DNA from: Vibrio harveyi NBRC 15634 = ATCC 14126 = KCTC 12724
GTDB taxonomy: Bacteria > Pseudomonadota > Gammaproteobacteria > Enterobacterales > Vibrionaceae
Assembly: GCF_001591145.1 (NCBI RefSeq)
Contig: NZ_BCUF01000007.1
Coordinates: forward strand, 62,001-126,000
Length of the DNA: 64,000 nt
Reading direction: 5' to 3'
Shown here: in pieces, positions 47,042-55,476 of the stretch
Layout: each line of letters opens with the position of its first letter
Numbering within the stretch: position 1 is the stretch's first letter
Program-made: the position numbers and the translations under genes
The notes under the pieces: model-generated
What the model saw: only the letters and a program-made list of their open reading frames with translations
What the model was told of the DNA's origin: nothing
Database searches by the model: none

Positions 47042-49063
47042 ATGCTCGCTCAATCTGAATTCCTTTCTCAACTTCAAACTCAATCTCATGATGCGTTTCA
47101 ACGTCGTGGCGTGGCTATCTATGGTGAACCCGAATGGCAAGATGCGCTAATTGCTGACTTTTACAAACATCAATCGGATCAGACTTGGTTCTGTGTTGGT
47201 GATTGGTCCCTTGAAGGGGCTTTTTGTGTGTCTGGCAAACAAGGCAATATGTTGCTTGGTCGTGAGTGCGATGTTTTATTGTTTGATGCGAGAAAAGGCG
47301 TCGATGCCAACAGTTTTACCGCTGCTCTTGGGGCTTTAGTTGGCGGTGGATTGCTGCTTGTTATCGCCAATAAACAAGAGCAACCAAGCGAAGCTGATTT
47401 GTGGATGCAAATGCATTGGCAAAAACTGACTGTGATAGACCAGAGTCTTCCGTTGCCGACACTATCGAGCGTACAATTTGGCGCGAAGGAAAACCAGTTT
47501 GAGCAACAAACTGAAGCGGTAGCATTAGTTGAGAAAGTAGTAACGGGACACCGCAAGCGTCCATTGGTGTTGACTGCTGACCGTGGTCGTGGAAAAACCA
47601 GCGCTTTAGGTATCGCTTGTGCACAGCTTCTTAAGCAAAAGACGCTGCGTGTCTTAGTTACCGCACCAAGCATTAAAGCTGTTGAACCCATCTATCAGCA
47701 TGCATTGCGATTACTTTCAACAGCGCAACGAGTTAAGAAAGATCGATTGGAAGTAGGGCAGGGGTACATCCAATTTATTGCCCCAGACGAGCTGCTTTCG
47801 TCTATGCCGGAATGTGACTTGTTGTTAGTGGATGAAGCTGCGGCGATCCCTGTACCAATGCTCAAGCAAATTACGGAACATTATCATCGTTTGGTTTTTT
47901 CGAGCACGATACATGGTTATGAAGGGTGTGGTCGAGGGTTTACGCTTAAGTTTATTGAGTGGTTGAAAGAACAAAGACCAGGAATGAAAAGCCACCACCT
48001 TCAACAGCCTATCCGTTGGAGTACAAATGACAATCTAGAGTCGTGGCTGTATGAGGCGTTTTTATTGAATGCAGAGCTTGAACCGTTTGAGCGAATAGAG
48101 CTTGGTGAAATTGCATTGGTCAATCTCCGTAAGTCCGAGCTGATTTCTAATCCTTCCGTATTGAAAACGTGCTTTGCGCTATTGGTCAACGCGCATTATC
48201 AAACGGCGCCTAATGATTTACTTCACTTGCTGCAAGATGAAAACAGTCAGGTTTATGTTGCTCAGTACCAAGGTCAAATCGCCGGTGTGATTTTAACCGT
48301 GGAAGAAGGCAACTTTGCCGAAAATTTAATTAAAGATATCCAGCTTGGCAAGCGTCGTCCAAAAGGGCATTTAGCTCCCATTACCATTATTAACCAGCTT
48401 GGCTACTCAGAAGTCGGCGCGCTTTCTACATTACGTGTGATGCGTATCGCTGTTCATCCAGAGTTGCAAGGGCGAGGAATTGGTCAACATATGTTGTCAT
48501 TGCTGGAGCAATCAACGCCATCTCACATTTCCTATTTGTCCACCAGCTTTGGTGCAACGGAAGAACTCATAAAGTTCTGGCAACGCTCGGGCTATGAGTC
48601 GATTCGACTTGGAACGATGCGTGACGCTGCGAGTGGCTGCTATTCACTTTTGATGGTTCGCAATTGTAACGCCCAACAGCAGTCTTGGATTGAAGAGTCT
48701 AAGCATCTATTTGAAGAATTATTGTCGTTGAGTGCTTCTGCGATTTATCCACGACTTGAGCCGAGTTTAATGCGTACGTTGTTATCCCAACCAATTCAAG
48801 CTGTCTCGTTGAATAAGGCGAAGCTCACTTTGGTGGAGTGCTATGCTCAAGGTGGTAATAGCTTTGAATCTGTGTCGACATGGCTTCAACAATGGTTACT
48901 TCAATTTGGTTTGGTTGATGTTTCTGATCTGCTGATCAGTAAGTCACTCTTAAACAAAGATTGGAATGAGTGCGCAAAACAATTTGGATTGGCGGGACGT
49001 AAGCAAATCGAAGCTGAGATACGCAAAGAGCTTCAAGCTTTAATCGCTAAATTTACAGTGTAA
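47042..49063 (+). CDS. tmcA: tRNA(Met) cytidine acetyltransferase TmcA
   Basis: 673 aa (E. coli 671). Uses acetyl-CoA and ATP/GTP to make N4-acetylcytidine at the wobble base of elongator tRNA(Met). N-terminal DUF1726, then a helicase-like domain with Walker A TADRGRGKTSA, Walker B DLLLVDEAAAIPVPML and TIHGYEGCGRGF, a GNAT acetyltransferase domain (VMRIAVHPELQGRGIG), and a C-terminal tRNA-binding tail. I chose this ATG because it matches the family length; an in-frame ATG 17 codons earlier is possible. The stop codon lies within a parS2-like site. Confidence 0.93.
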   Translation: MLAQSEFLSQLQTQSHDAFQRRGVAIYGEPEWQDALIADFYKHQSDQTWFCVGDWSLEGAFCVSGKQGNMLLGRECDVLLFDARKGVDANSFTAALGALVGGGLLLVIANKQEQPSEADLWMQMHWQKLTVIDQSLPLPTLSSVQFGAKENQFEQQTEAVALVEKVVTGHRKRPLVLTADRGRGKTSALGIACAQLLKQKTLRVLVTAPSIKAVEPIYQHALRLLSTAQRVKKDRLEVGQGYIQFIAPDELLSSMPECDLLLVDEAAAIPVPMLKQITEHYHRLVFSSTIHGYEGCGRGFTLKFIEWLKEQRPGMKSHHLQQPIRWSTNDNLESWLYEAFLLNAELEPFERIELGEIALVNLRKSELISNPSVLKTCFALLVNAHYQTAPNDLLHLLQDENSQVYVAQYQGQIAGVILTVEEGNFAENLIKDIQLGKRRPKGHLAPITIINQLGYSEVGALSTLRVMRIAVHPELQGRGIGQHMLSLLEQSTPSHISYLSTSFGATEELIKFWQRSGYESIRLGTMRDAASGCYSLLMVRNCNAQQQSWIEESKHLFEELLSLSASAIYPRLEPSLMRTLLSQPIQAVSLNKAKLTLVECYAQGGNSFESVSTWLQQWLLQFGLVDVSDLLISKSLLNKDWNECAKQFGLAGRKQIEAEIRKELQALIAKFTV

Positions 49064-49096
49064 AACGATACGCGGTTTTGTAATTTACACTGTAAA
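49052..49096. other. parS2: Pair of parS2-like sites at the tmcA 3' end
   Basis: TTTACAGTGTAAA at 49052-49064, whose TGTAAA includes the tmcA stop codon TAA, and TTTACACTGTAAA at 49084-49096. Both match the ParB2 binding motif. Confidence 0.82.
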
Positions 49097-49122
49097 GTGG
49101 AATAGATAGGAATTTAGATAGA

Positions 49123-49151
49123 GGAGAGAGTTTACACTGTAAATTCTCTCC
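49123..49151 (+). terminator. parS2: parS2-like site inside a larger hairpin, likely the tmcA terminator
   Basis: TTTACACTGTAAA (49131-49143) is extended by GGAGAGA / TCTCTCC arms into a 29-bp near-perfect palindrome with one G-T pair, followed by TTTGTTTTTC on the plus strand. It fits both a ParB2 site and an intrinsic terminator between the convergent tmcA and tonB genes. Confidence 0.7.
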
Positions 49152-49168
49152 TTTGTTTTTCAGGCTGG

Positions 49169-49993
49169 CTAGAACGAAAAATTGATAGGAAGAGTTAGTG
49201 TCAAGCGAGCACCTTTGACACTTGAAGGTGGTTTTACTAACGGTTGCGCTCGTCCTACAAGCTCAATCGCTTCTTTATCTAATGATGCTGTTCCTGAGCT
49301 TTTTACGAGTTCTACATCGAGAACATTTCCCTCCCTGTCCATGGTAAAGCGAATCACTGGCATCCCTTTCTTCTTAAGTCGACGTGCTTGCCTTGGATAG
49401 CGTTTTTCTCGTTCTAGGTGTGCATGCAGAGCTTGTTGCCAACTTACCTTTGCCGCTCGTCCTGCTTCGGATTGCTGACCCTGCCTTAGTGCGCTGATTT
49501 GTTTGGATTCACGTTTCGTCTCCAAGCTAGGTTTTGAACTGGCGGCTTGATTGATTTCAGGTTGTTTTTTCTTTGACTGCTTTTCTGGTTCTGGTTCTGG
49601 TTTTGATCTGTTCGGTTTTGGTTTCTCTGTTTTTATTGGCTTTTCAGTGTTTGCAGCAATCGTGCTCGGTTGTTTGGATTTGACTAAAGCTGGAGACTGC
49701 TCTTGTTCGGGCTTATGTTTTACGGATTGCTCTTGACGGGCTTGTTGAATTAACTCTTCTTGTTGCACTGTACTTTCAACCGCTTTCACCGTGTTTTTGG
49801 GGGCAGCCATTGGTGCTACGATACTCACTGTAATCGGTATCGCTTGTGGCGGAGAGGAAAAGTCATACTCAGGTGTCCACATGTAAGCGATGGCTATTAA
49901 GGCGTGAAGAGAGGCGCTCAGTAGTATAGCCGTTAAAACAAAACGTTTTTTCCTATAGCTATAACGAAAAGATGGTCCTGCTAGAGCATTCAT
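49169..49993 (-). CDS. tonB: TonB-type energy transducer
   Basis: 274 aa. One N-terminal TM helix (FVLTAILLSASLHALIAIAY), a Lys/Pro/Glu-rich periplasm-spanning region (KPIKTEKPKPNRSKPEPEPE), and the C-terminal TonB domain with ALHAHLEREKRYPRQARR, KKGMPVIRFTMDREGNVLDV and the last strand LTLPINFSF. It delivers proton-motive energy to TonB-dependent receptors. It is coupled to exbD by an ATGA overlap and driven by an ECF-type promoter upstream of exbB. Probably dedicated to the receptor encoded in the same locus. Confidence 0.92.
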   Translation of the reverse strand: MNALAGPSFRYSYRKKRFVLTAILLSASLHALIAIAYMWTPEYDFSSPPQAIPITVSIVAPMAAPKNTVKAVESTVQQEELIQQARQEQSVKHKPEQEQSPALVKSKQPSTIAANTEKPIKTEKPKPNRSKPEPEPEKQSKKKQPEINQAASSKPSLETKRESKQISALRQGQQSEAGRAAKVSWQQALHAHLEREKRYPRQARRLKKKGMPVIRFTMDREGNVLDVELVKSSGTASLDKEAIELVGRAQPLVKPPSSVKGARLTLTLPINFSF

Positions 49994-50421
49994 TGTGGCG
50001 CTCCCGACGCTTGCTCTACACCAACTAATGCAATTTGGTTGTAGCCGCTAGCGACCATTTCATTCATCACTTTCATTAAATCTTGATAACTCAGAGATTT
50101 GTCAGCTCGAAGAAATATCCGAGTGTCTGGTTCAACCTTGGCTTGTATTAGGGCTTGCTTCAAATCGGCAAGCGAAGTCTCGTGCTTTTCTCCCACAACT
50201 AAGGTTAGGTCTTTTTGAATCGTGAGATAAACTGGTTTATCAGGTTGAGGCTGAGGCTCTGCAGATGACGTCGGCAAATCGACTGCAACGTTGACTGTCG
50301 CTAATGGGGCGGCAACCATCACTATGATTAAGAGCACCAACATGACGTCAACCAGAGGTGTCACGTTGATCTCATGATTCTCAACCATATCATCGCTGTC
50401 TGAGGCTGGCTTAAATCCCAT
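49990..50421 (-). CDS. exbD: Biopolymer transport protein ExbD
   Basis: 143 aa. One TM helix near residue 25 with the proton-path Asp in INVTPLVDVMLVLLIIVMVA, then a periplasmic domain (VDLPTSSAEPQPQPDKPVYL, TRIFLRADKSLSYQDLMKVM). With ExbB it forms the proton-driven motor that energises TonB. It lies 3 bp after exbB and overlaps tonB. Confidence 0.93.
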   Translation of the reverse strand: MGFKPASDSDDMVENHEINVTPLVDVMLVLLIIVMVAAPLATVNVAVDLPTSSAEPQPQPDKPVYLTIQKDLTLVVGEKHETSLADLKQALIQAKVEPDTRIFLRADKSLSYQDLMKVMNEMVASGYNQIALVGVEQASGAPQ

Positions 50422-50424
50422 GGT

Positions 50425-51285
50425 TTAACCCACCTTCTTTAGCACTGTGTCGTTGTGTTCTTGGTGAGATTGCATTCGCTTTTGATCCAAATCTCGGCTA
50501 ACCAAGATCATCAATGCTACGGAGACATCGGCGAGTTGCGCTTTGTAGCCAGAAATTTTACGTGTGAAGTAGTTATAGATGACCACTGCTGGAATTGCTG
50601 CCACTAAACCAATTGCCGTGGCAAGGAGGGCTTCTGCGATCCCCGGAGCGACCACCACTAGCGTCGTGTTCTGAGATTTTGCGATTCCGATGAAAGCATT
50701 CATGATGCCCCAAACTGTGCCGAACAATCCAACGAAAGGACCGACGGAGCCGATGGTTGCGAGGATGCCGGTCAGTGAAGTCATGCTTCTCCCTAATTCA
50801 GCTTGCACTCTTTCTAAGCGCAGTTGTACGCGTTCTTTAATGCCATTTTCTGAAGCAAAGCCTAGAGAAGAGAGTTGCAATTCATGCTGCGTTGCTGAAA
50901 TTAGTGAGGATTCTACGCCTTTAAAAGGCTGAGTGGTCTGTTTGGCATTTTCCAATGACTCTGCATCAACAAGCTCAGTAAGTAGTTTTTGTGTGCGTCG
51001 TGTTGCTTTCATCAGTTGTACTTGTTTAAAAAGAAAAACTGCCCAAGTCAAAATGGATGCGGCAAGCAGTGAGAGCATCACTCCCTTTACCACCCAATCA
51101 GCAGCGTGGTACATACCCATTGGGGATAAATCGTGGGTGATGAGCGGGTTAGAAGGTGGTGCTATTTGTGTTTCGGTGACTGAGTTATTTATAGAAGTAC
51201 CAGTTGACTCAGTTGCAGAAGAAGAAAGGGGAAGAAGTGCCAGACTAAAAGATGCCGACACTAGGAGAAAAAAACGCTTATTCAT
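50425..51285 (-). CDS. exbB: Biopolymer transport protein ExbB (MotA/TolQ family)
   Basis: 286 aa. A signal-like N-terminal segment and periplasmic extension, then three TM helices (VKGVMLSLLAASILTWAVFL; TGILATIGSVGPFVGLFGTV; EALLATAIGLVAAIPAVVIY), the ExbB/TolQ pattern. First gene of exbB-exbD-tonB. Upstream, at 51351-51380, is one of the five shared ECF-type promoter motifs, so this TonB motor should be made together with the receptor and cargo proteins. Confidence 0.92.
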   Translation of the reverse strand: MNKRFFLLVSASFSLALLPLSSSATESTGTSINNSVTETQIAPPSNPLITHDLSPMGMYHAADWVVKGVMLSLLAASILTWAVFLFKQVQLMKATRRTQKLLTELVDAESLENAKQTTQPFKGVESSLISATQHELQLSSLGFASENGIKERVQLRLERVQAELGRSMTSLTGILATIGSVGPFVGLFGTVWGIMNAFIGIAKSQNTTLVVVAPGIAEALLATAIGLVAAIPAVVIYNYFTRKISGYKAQLADVSVALMILVSRDLDQKRMQSHQEHNDTVLKKVG

Positions 51286-51350
51286 TATCCATTGCTCGTT
51301 GTGAAAATGACTGATGGCGCAAATAACCTTTTCGCGCCTGCTCTATCCAC

Positions 51351-51380
51351 TACACCGAATGAAGTAACGAAATCCGTAAA
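51351..51380 (-). promoter_or_regulatory. ECF-sigma-type promoter of exbB-exbD-tonB (motif copy 1)
   Basis: Minus strand: TTTACGG, 15 nt, TCGGTGTA. It ends 65 bp before the exbB start codon. Same register as four other copies in the locus. Confidence 0.75.
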
Positions 51381-51403
51381 ATAAATTTAAATATTTGGGT
51401 CAA

Positions 51404-51416
51404 TTTACACTGTAAA
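51404..51416. other. parS2: parS2-like site between slam and exbB
   Basis: TTTACACTGTAAA, ParB2-type motif, located 24 bp upstream of the exbB promoter motif and 24 bp beyond the Slam stop codon. Confidence 0.8.
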
Positions 51417-51439
51417 GCATGTTTGCCGTGATTTTAGAG

Positions 51440-52918
51440 TCAAAAACGCTTTTCAAATTTTACGCTCACCTCATTTTGCTGATAGGTGTACAGCCAATCA
51501 ACGTTGCTGTTTACCCGTTTATGAGTCCACTCTAGAATGGGTGTCAACGTCCAAAAAACCAACTTTGGAGAGGAAAATGTGACAGTATAGTTTTGCTCTG
51601 TGTCTCTTCTCTTTGCATCGAGTAGGGCGTTATATCCCTCGTATTGCCTTTCTCGCAGTGATGCAAACAGGTTAGCGTCAAGCCAACCTTCGACGCTTTT
51701 CACGACTCCGATTCGACCACCATAGAGCTGGTAAGCATGTACATCTTGATCATTTTGTTTATGCGTCCAGTCTATGCCACCGAATGCGAGCCATTGTTGT
51801 GGCAACTGGTGCCAATAGTTGATGCTTGCATTCCATTGCCAATCTGATTGATAGTCGAGCTTTGTTGGACGGTAATCTTGGTATTCGCCTTTTAGTTCCC
51901 ATCTCAGTGCGCTTTTCGAGTCTAAGCTATGGAATCCATTCAACTTTAGACCTGTTGACCAATACAAACTCTTATCCGCGTATGTGCTGTACTCGATCAA
52001 CGGCGCAACCAAGATACTATGACGCTGGTCTTGAAAGCTGTAACCAAAGCTAACATTCGCTGTTTGCTCGTTGTATTCACTGTGATTGTTGTAACGAGAA
52101 CCATACGTCAGCGCTTGCAAACTCATACCATGATGACCTTTGAAGCTAATGCGCTTATTCGCACTTGCATTAAAAGTTAACCCTGCTGCTCTCTGTTTTT
52201 CCGGTGTTACTCGATCAAATAAACACTTTCCTGTCTCATGACGGACTAAGCAAGTATAGGTTTCTGAGCTGCTATTGAGATTGTCATTGAAAGTTGGACC
52301 AAAACTGATCGCACCTTGCCATGCATCTCTGTGCTCTAGTGCTGATATAAAGGCATTGAGAGTACGTCTGACACCATCAGCCCTTGGGTTATCAGTAGGG
52401 AGAGTAGATTTGATTTGTGAGAAAAGGGTGTGTGCGTCTTGGTTTTTCTTACGCTCAAACAAAACGCGAGCAAGCTCTAACTGAGCGGGAAGAAAATTCG
52501 GATATAAGGATAAAAGCGATCGGTACTCTGCCTCTGCATCACTTAAACGACCTAAATAGCGTGATAGAGCGCCTTGGGCATAATGGATAAGTAAAGGATC
52601 TGCATAGGGTGAAGATTGATACTGGTTCAATAGTACTTCTACTTGTGACCATTGCTTTCCTTTAACTGCTAGGTAAAGCGCTTGCCCTAAGTTGTCGTTG
52701 CTTTGATCTGACGAGCTTTGTTCCTGAGCTTGCTTCGACCTCTGTAATTCGAGTTCTTTTTCTTCTTGCAGGAGACGCTTTTCTTTTTCTTGTGCTGATA
52801 GCGCATCTCTTTGCTGAATGCGAAGATTCGTATCTTGGTCATTGGCTACAACGGGAAAAGAAAACAACGGCACTAACAGGGATGTCAGAGCGATGGTGTA
52901 AGAGGTTCTAACCGCCAT
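51440..52918 (-). CDS. Slam-type outer-membrane translocon (surface lipoprotein assembly modifier, type XI secretion)
   Basis: 492 aa. Signal peptide (LLVPLFSFPVVAN), a charged coiled region (QEKEKRLLQEEKELELQRSK), TPR-like helices (about 75-200; QWSQVEVLLNQYQ, GRLSDAEAEYRSLLSLYPNF) and a C-terminal barrel (DUF560) of about 290 residues that ends SVKFEKRF, with final Phe. Slam proteins move cargo with a TbpB-like barrel across the outer membrane. It lies just downstream of such a cargo gene, separated by a hairpin that can terminate most transcripts. It has no promoter motif of its own. Confidence 0.88.
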   Translation of the reverse strand: MAVRTSYTIALTSLLVPLFSFPVVANDQDTNLRIQQRDALSAQEKEKRLLQEEKELELQRSKQAQEQSSSDQSNDNLGQALYLAVKGKQWSQVEVLLNQYQSSPYADPLLIHYAQGALSRYLGRLSDAEAEYRSLLSLYPNFLPAQLELARVLFERKKNQDAHTLFSQIKSTLPTDNPRADGVRRTLNAFISALEHRDAWQGAISFGPTFNDNLNSSSETYTCLVRHETGKCLFDRVTPEKQRAAGLTFNASANKRISFKGHHGMSLQALTYGSRYNNHSEYNEQTANVSFGYSFQDQRHSILVAPLIEYSTYADKSLYWSTGLKLNGFHSLDSKSALRWELKGEYQDYRPTKLDYQSDWQWNASINYWHQLPQQWLAFGGIDWTHKQNDQDVHAYQLYGGRIGVVKSVEGWLDANLFASLRERQYEGYNALLDAKRRDTEQNYTVTFSSPKLVFWTLTPILEWTHKRVNSNVDWLYTYQQNEVSVKFEKRF

Positions 52919-52934
52919 AAATATTCCATATAAA

Positions 52935-52959
52935 AAGAAGCAGCACGGGCTGCTTCTTG
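52935..52959 (-). terminator. Hairpin between cargo and slam genes (possible attenuator)
   Basis: Minus strand: AAGAAGCAGC, 4-nt loop, GCTGCTTCTTTTTAT. It is an intrinsic terminator between two genes of the same presumed operon, so it should give much cargo mRNA and little slam mRNA. Confidence 0.7.
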
Positions 52960-52982
52960 GTTATCACTCATTGAATTGAGAG

Positions 52983-53708
52983 TTATTTTTTCTCGCCGCC
53001 AAAAGCAGTGTCTAGATCGCTATTGTTGGTAAAGGTGGCGATACCAGCCAAGCCAGCAGCGTTCGCACCAAAGAAGTGACCTTGAGAAGCGCCATTCGTG
53101 GTTGTGCCATTCTGTACAGCTTGAGCAGTGCCATTAAATGCTGCGGTTGCTGCATTAATCGTTGCGTCTACACTTACCGTTAGGTTGCTATTGTTGATTG
53201 AACCGTCTAGCGTTTTGGCTCCGAAATCAGCGTTAAACGTACCTGAAAGTTTGTTTGCGCCAGAGAACTTGTTAATACCAGTAATGTTGTAGGTCGCCTT
53301 GCCGCTGGTTGGTACAGTCGTTCCTGCATCATTACCGACGTAGTAAACGGTACGGTTGTTAAACTCAGAATCTTTCTTACCTTCGTACCATTCTCCAAAC
53401 CACACATCTTGATTCGCTACTTGGACAAAACTGTAAAAATTGTCTTGAAAATGTTTGCTGCCTGATGTGTGAACACCATTTCGCTCGTCATCAAAAATAC
53501 CACCAGCTAGACCTTCAAAGTCCACTCGTTTGCCACCTGTTTTACCGATGCCTGCATTGCCTTTAGAGTGAATAAATGGGACCCAAACTTCTGATTCTCC
53601 TACTTGGCGAAGCGAATCATCACTGATCGCGCCATCAAATCCTGCATGAACAAGTGGGCTTAGACCAATCATTGCTGCTGCAATCCATGAAAGTTGAAGT
53701 GGTTTCAT
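52983..53708 (-). CDS. Slam-dependent surface protein, hemophilin/TbpB-barrel-like
   Basis: 241 aa. Start at MKPLQLSWIAAAMIG with AAGGAAGAGA upstream; signal peptide cleaved after LVHA, and no lipobox, so it is secreted rather than lipid-anchored. The C-terminal half is a small beta-barrel with the Slam-cargo signature GHFFGANAAGLAGIATF and the end DTAFGGEKK. The N-terminal half (WVPFIHSKGNAGIGK, VWFGEWYEGKKDSEF) would be the ligand-handling domain. Known relatives (hemophilins) bind haem. Only one His-rich site candidate is visible, so the ligand remains open. Confidence 0.82.
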   Translation of the reverse strand: MKPLQLSWIAAAMIGLSPLVHAGFDGAISDDSLRQVGESEVWVPFIHSKGNAGIGKTGGKRVDFEGLAGGIFDDERNGVHTSGSKHFQDNFYSFVQVANQDVWFGEWYEGKKDSEFNNRTVYYVGNDAGTTVPTSGKATYNITGINKFSGANKLSGTFNADFGAKTLDGSINNSNLTVSVDATINAATAAFNGTAQAVQNGTTTNGASQGHFFGANAAGLAGIATFTNNSDLDTAFGGEKK

Positions 53709-53802
53709 TGTCTCTTCCTTTTGTTGATTGAAATAGTTAAAGAAAGAGACCATGCCAGTGCATCCGGTGCGCGCGACAGATGACTAACGCGGTCTCATTT
53801 AG

Positions 53803-53832
53803 TACACCGAAATAGGAGACAAAACCCGTAAA
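53803..53832 (-). promoter_or_regulatory. ECF-sigma-type promoter of the cargo-slam operon (motif copy 2)
   Basis: Minus strand: TTTACGG, 15 nt, TCGGTGTA, 94 bp before the cargo start codon. Confidence 0.72.
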
Positions 53833-53872
53833 TAAGTTTGTGATTTTTTAAATTGTTAGCGAATAAAAAACA

Positions 53873-53897
53873 AAACGCCCACAACTGTGGGCGTTTT
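53873..53897 (-). terminator. Terminator of the first PKD lipoprotein gene
   Basis: Stem AAACGCCCAC / GTGGGCGTTTTT, 4-nt loop, followed on the minus strand by TTTTGTTTTTT. Confidence 0.82.
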
Positions 53898-53914
53898 TGA
53901 TAGCTGCTTGTGTT

Positions 53915-55327
53915 TTAACGGCTGGTAAATTCAATCGTTGTGGAAATTCTTTCAACCATACTAAAGTCATTAGGACCGTTAAGACTCCAGCTGAAGCCCA
54001 TTGAGGCTTTTGCCACTTTGCCGTTGGTCGGTGGACTTTGTAGTTGGAAGGTTAAGCTGTCACCAGTGGGGATAACAATAATGACATCGTTATCTTGAAG
54101 GTCTTTACTAAAGTAGCTTTGAGAACCAACTAATATCCTTGGTGTTACATCGTCGTTGCTACTACTAAGCGTATACTTTCCGAGAGTAATGGTGACTGGC
54201 TTTCCTACTGCTTCAAAAGTATAGCTATCGAGAGTGTAATAGTTAGGAATAGGACCCGTATCGGATGTTTTATCGATGACGTCATTTTGCTTGTGAGGCA
54301 GTCGCAAAGGAGTGGGATCTGAGCCGCGTGTGAGTTTGGTGTGCGGTTGGGATTCAGAAATCGCTCTTACTCTAACTCCCACAGAATGGCTATCTGAAAA
54401 CTCGCCATCATTTACGGTTAAACTGACGACGTAATCCCCGGAGATATCTGGCGAAAATGAAGTTAGCACAGCATAAGGATCATCGATGACGGCGGATGAG
54501 CCGTTTGGTTTTTTAGTGAAGTGCCATTCATAAGTGAGTACATCGCCGTTGGCATCACCACTGGGTGTGCCATTCAATGGGACACTCATGTTATCAAGAA
54601 CCCAAAACATTGAACCATCTACCTCCGCATGTGGAGGGACATTTTTATAAAAAAAGGAAGCGGTGGTCGTAGCGGAAGCTTCAGAAAAGCCATCGAATGC
54701 AGTCACTTTAACCACATAATTGCCCTCCGTATCAGCCTTGATTGAGTTGAAATCATACACAGTCGATTTCGCTATAGAGTAATTGCTGCCTTGTGGGTGG
54801 GACAACACTTCCCATGTAAACGACAATTTATCGCCATCAATATCTTGAGGTCTTGTGTTTAGGTTAATTTGCTGAGTTAGGTTACCGGTGTACTTATCTT
54901 TGGTAAATTTAATCGTTGGTGGTGTATTTTCGTCTTCCCTGATGACTTCTATCTTTACTTGGTTAGGGCGGCTGTCTGTTTTGCCATCGTTCACCACCAA
55001 TTCTACAAGGTAAGTGCCCAATAAGTCTGGCTCAAAGCGCGGAGTTCTGGATTCTGGATTAATGAGCTCCGCTTTACTCTTGAAGGGTTTCGATACCATT
55101 TTCCAAGAGAAGGCTATTGAGTCTTGATCGTAGTCGACGCTACCCGTGCCATCGAGATGCACCACTTTTTCACTCAGCTTTACATGTTGATTGATCCCAG
55201 CTATCGCAATAGGGGGGTGATTGTTAGTCGTTTGGGGTTCAGAGGCATCATTCCCACCGCCACCATTACAACCATTAAGAAGTAATAACAGCAATGGTGT
55301 GAGAGTATATTTCGAGCTTAGACTCAT
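53915..55327 (-). CDS. PKD-repeat lipoprotein A of the ECF-controlled uptake locus
   Basis: 470 aa. Signal peptide with lipobox LLNGC, so Cys20 is lipidated. Three PKD/Ig-like domains of about 95 residues follow (about 36-128, 132-222, 228-320); each ends in a DGK/DGF/DGE..S strand (VVNDGKTDSRP, TAFDGFSEASA, TVNDGEFSDSH). A C-terminal domain of about 145 residues (LDSYTFEAVGKPVTITLG, LQSPPTNGKVAKASMGFSW) is related to that of the next protein. AGGATG ribosome site. It has its own copy of the locus promoter. Probably sits in the outer membrane; it could be surface-exposed. Ligand unknown. Confidence 0.82.
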   Translation of the reverse strand: MSLSSKYTLTPLLLLLLNGCNGGGGNDASEPQTTNNHPPIAIAGINQHVKLSEKVVHLDGTGSVDYDQDSIAFSWKMVSKPFKSKAELINPESRTPRFEPDLLGTYLVELVVNDGKTDSRPNQVKIEVIREDENTPPTIKFTKDKYTGNLTQQINLNTRPQDIDGDKLSFTWEVLSHPQGSNYSIAKSTVYDFNSIKADTEGNYVVKVTAFDGFSEASATTTASFFYKNVPPHAEVDGSMFWVLDNMSVPLNGTPSGDANGDVLTYEWHFTKKPNGSSAVIDDPYAVLTSFSPDISGDYVVSLTVNDGEFSDSHSVGVRVRAISESQPHTKLTRGSDPTPLRLPHKQNDVIDKTSDTGPIPNYYTLDSYTFEAVGKPVTITLGKYTLSSSNDDVTPRILVGSQSYFSKDLQDNDVIIVIPTGDSLTFQLQSPPTNGKVAKASMGFSWSLNGPNDFSMVERISTTIEFTSR

Positions 55328-55396
55328 CTTAGTTCATCCTAATTGATTAGAAGCGCGGTCCATAACGTGGCGCGGTAAAAGAAAGGCTTTATCTGA

Positions 55397-55426
55397 TACA
55401 CCGAATGAGATTTGAATATCCGTAAA
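55397..55426 (-). promoter_or_regulatory. ECF-sigma-type promoter of PKD lipoprotein A (motif copy 3)
   Basis: Minus strand: TTTACGG, 15 nt, TCGGTGTA, 69 bp before the start codon. Its upstream TTT belongs to the T tract of the preceding gene's terminator. Confidence 0.75.
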
Positions 55427-55453
55427 AAAGCGCGGAGAGACCGCGCTTTTTTA
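55424..55453 (-). terminator. Terminator of PKD lipoprotein B
   Basis: Stem AAAAAGCGCGG / CCGCGCTTTTTT with a 5-nt loop. Its T tract runs directly into the promoter of the next gene. Confidence 0.85.
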
Positions 55454-55476
55454 TGTGTCATTGTTGTGCAGGACGA

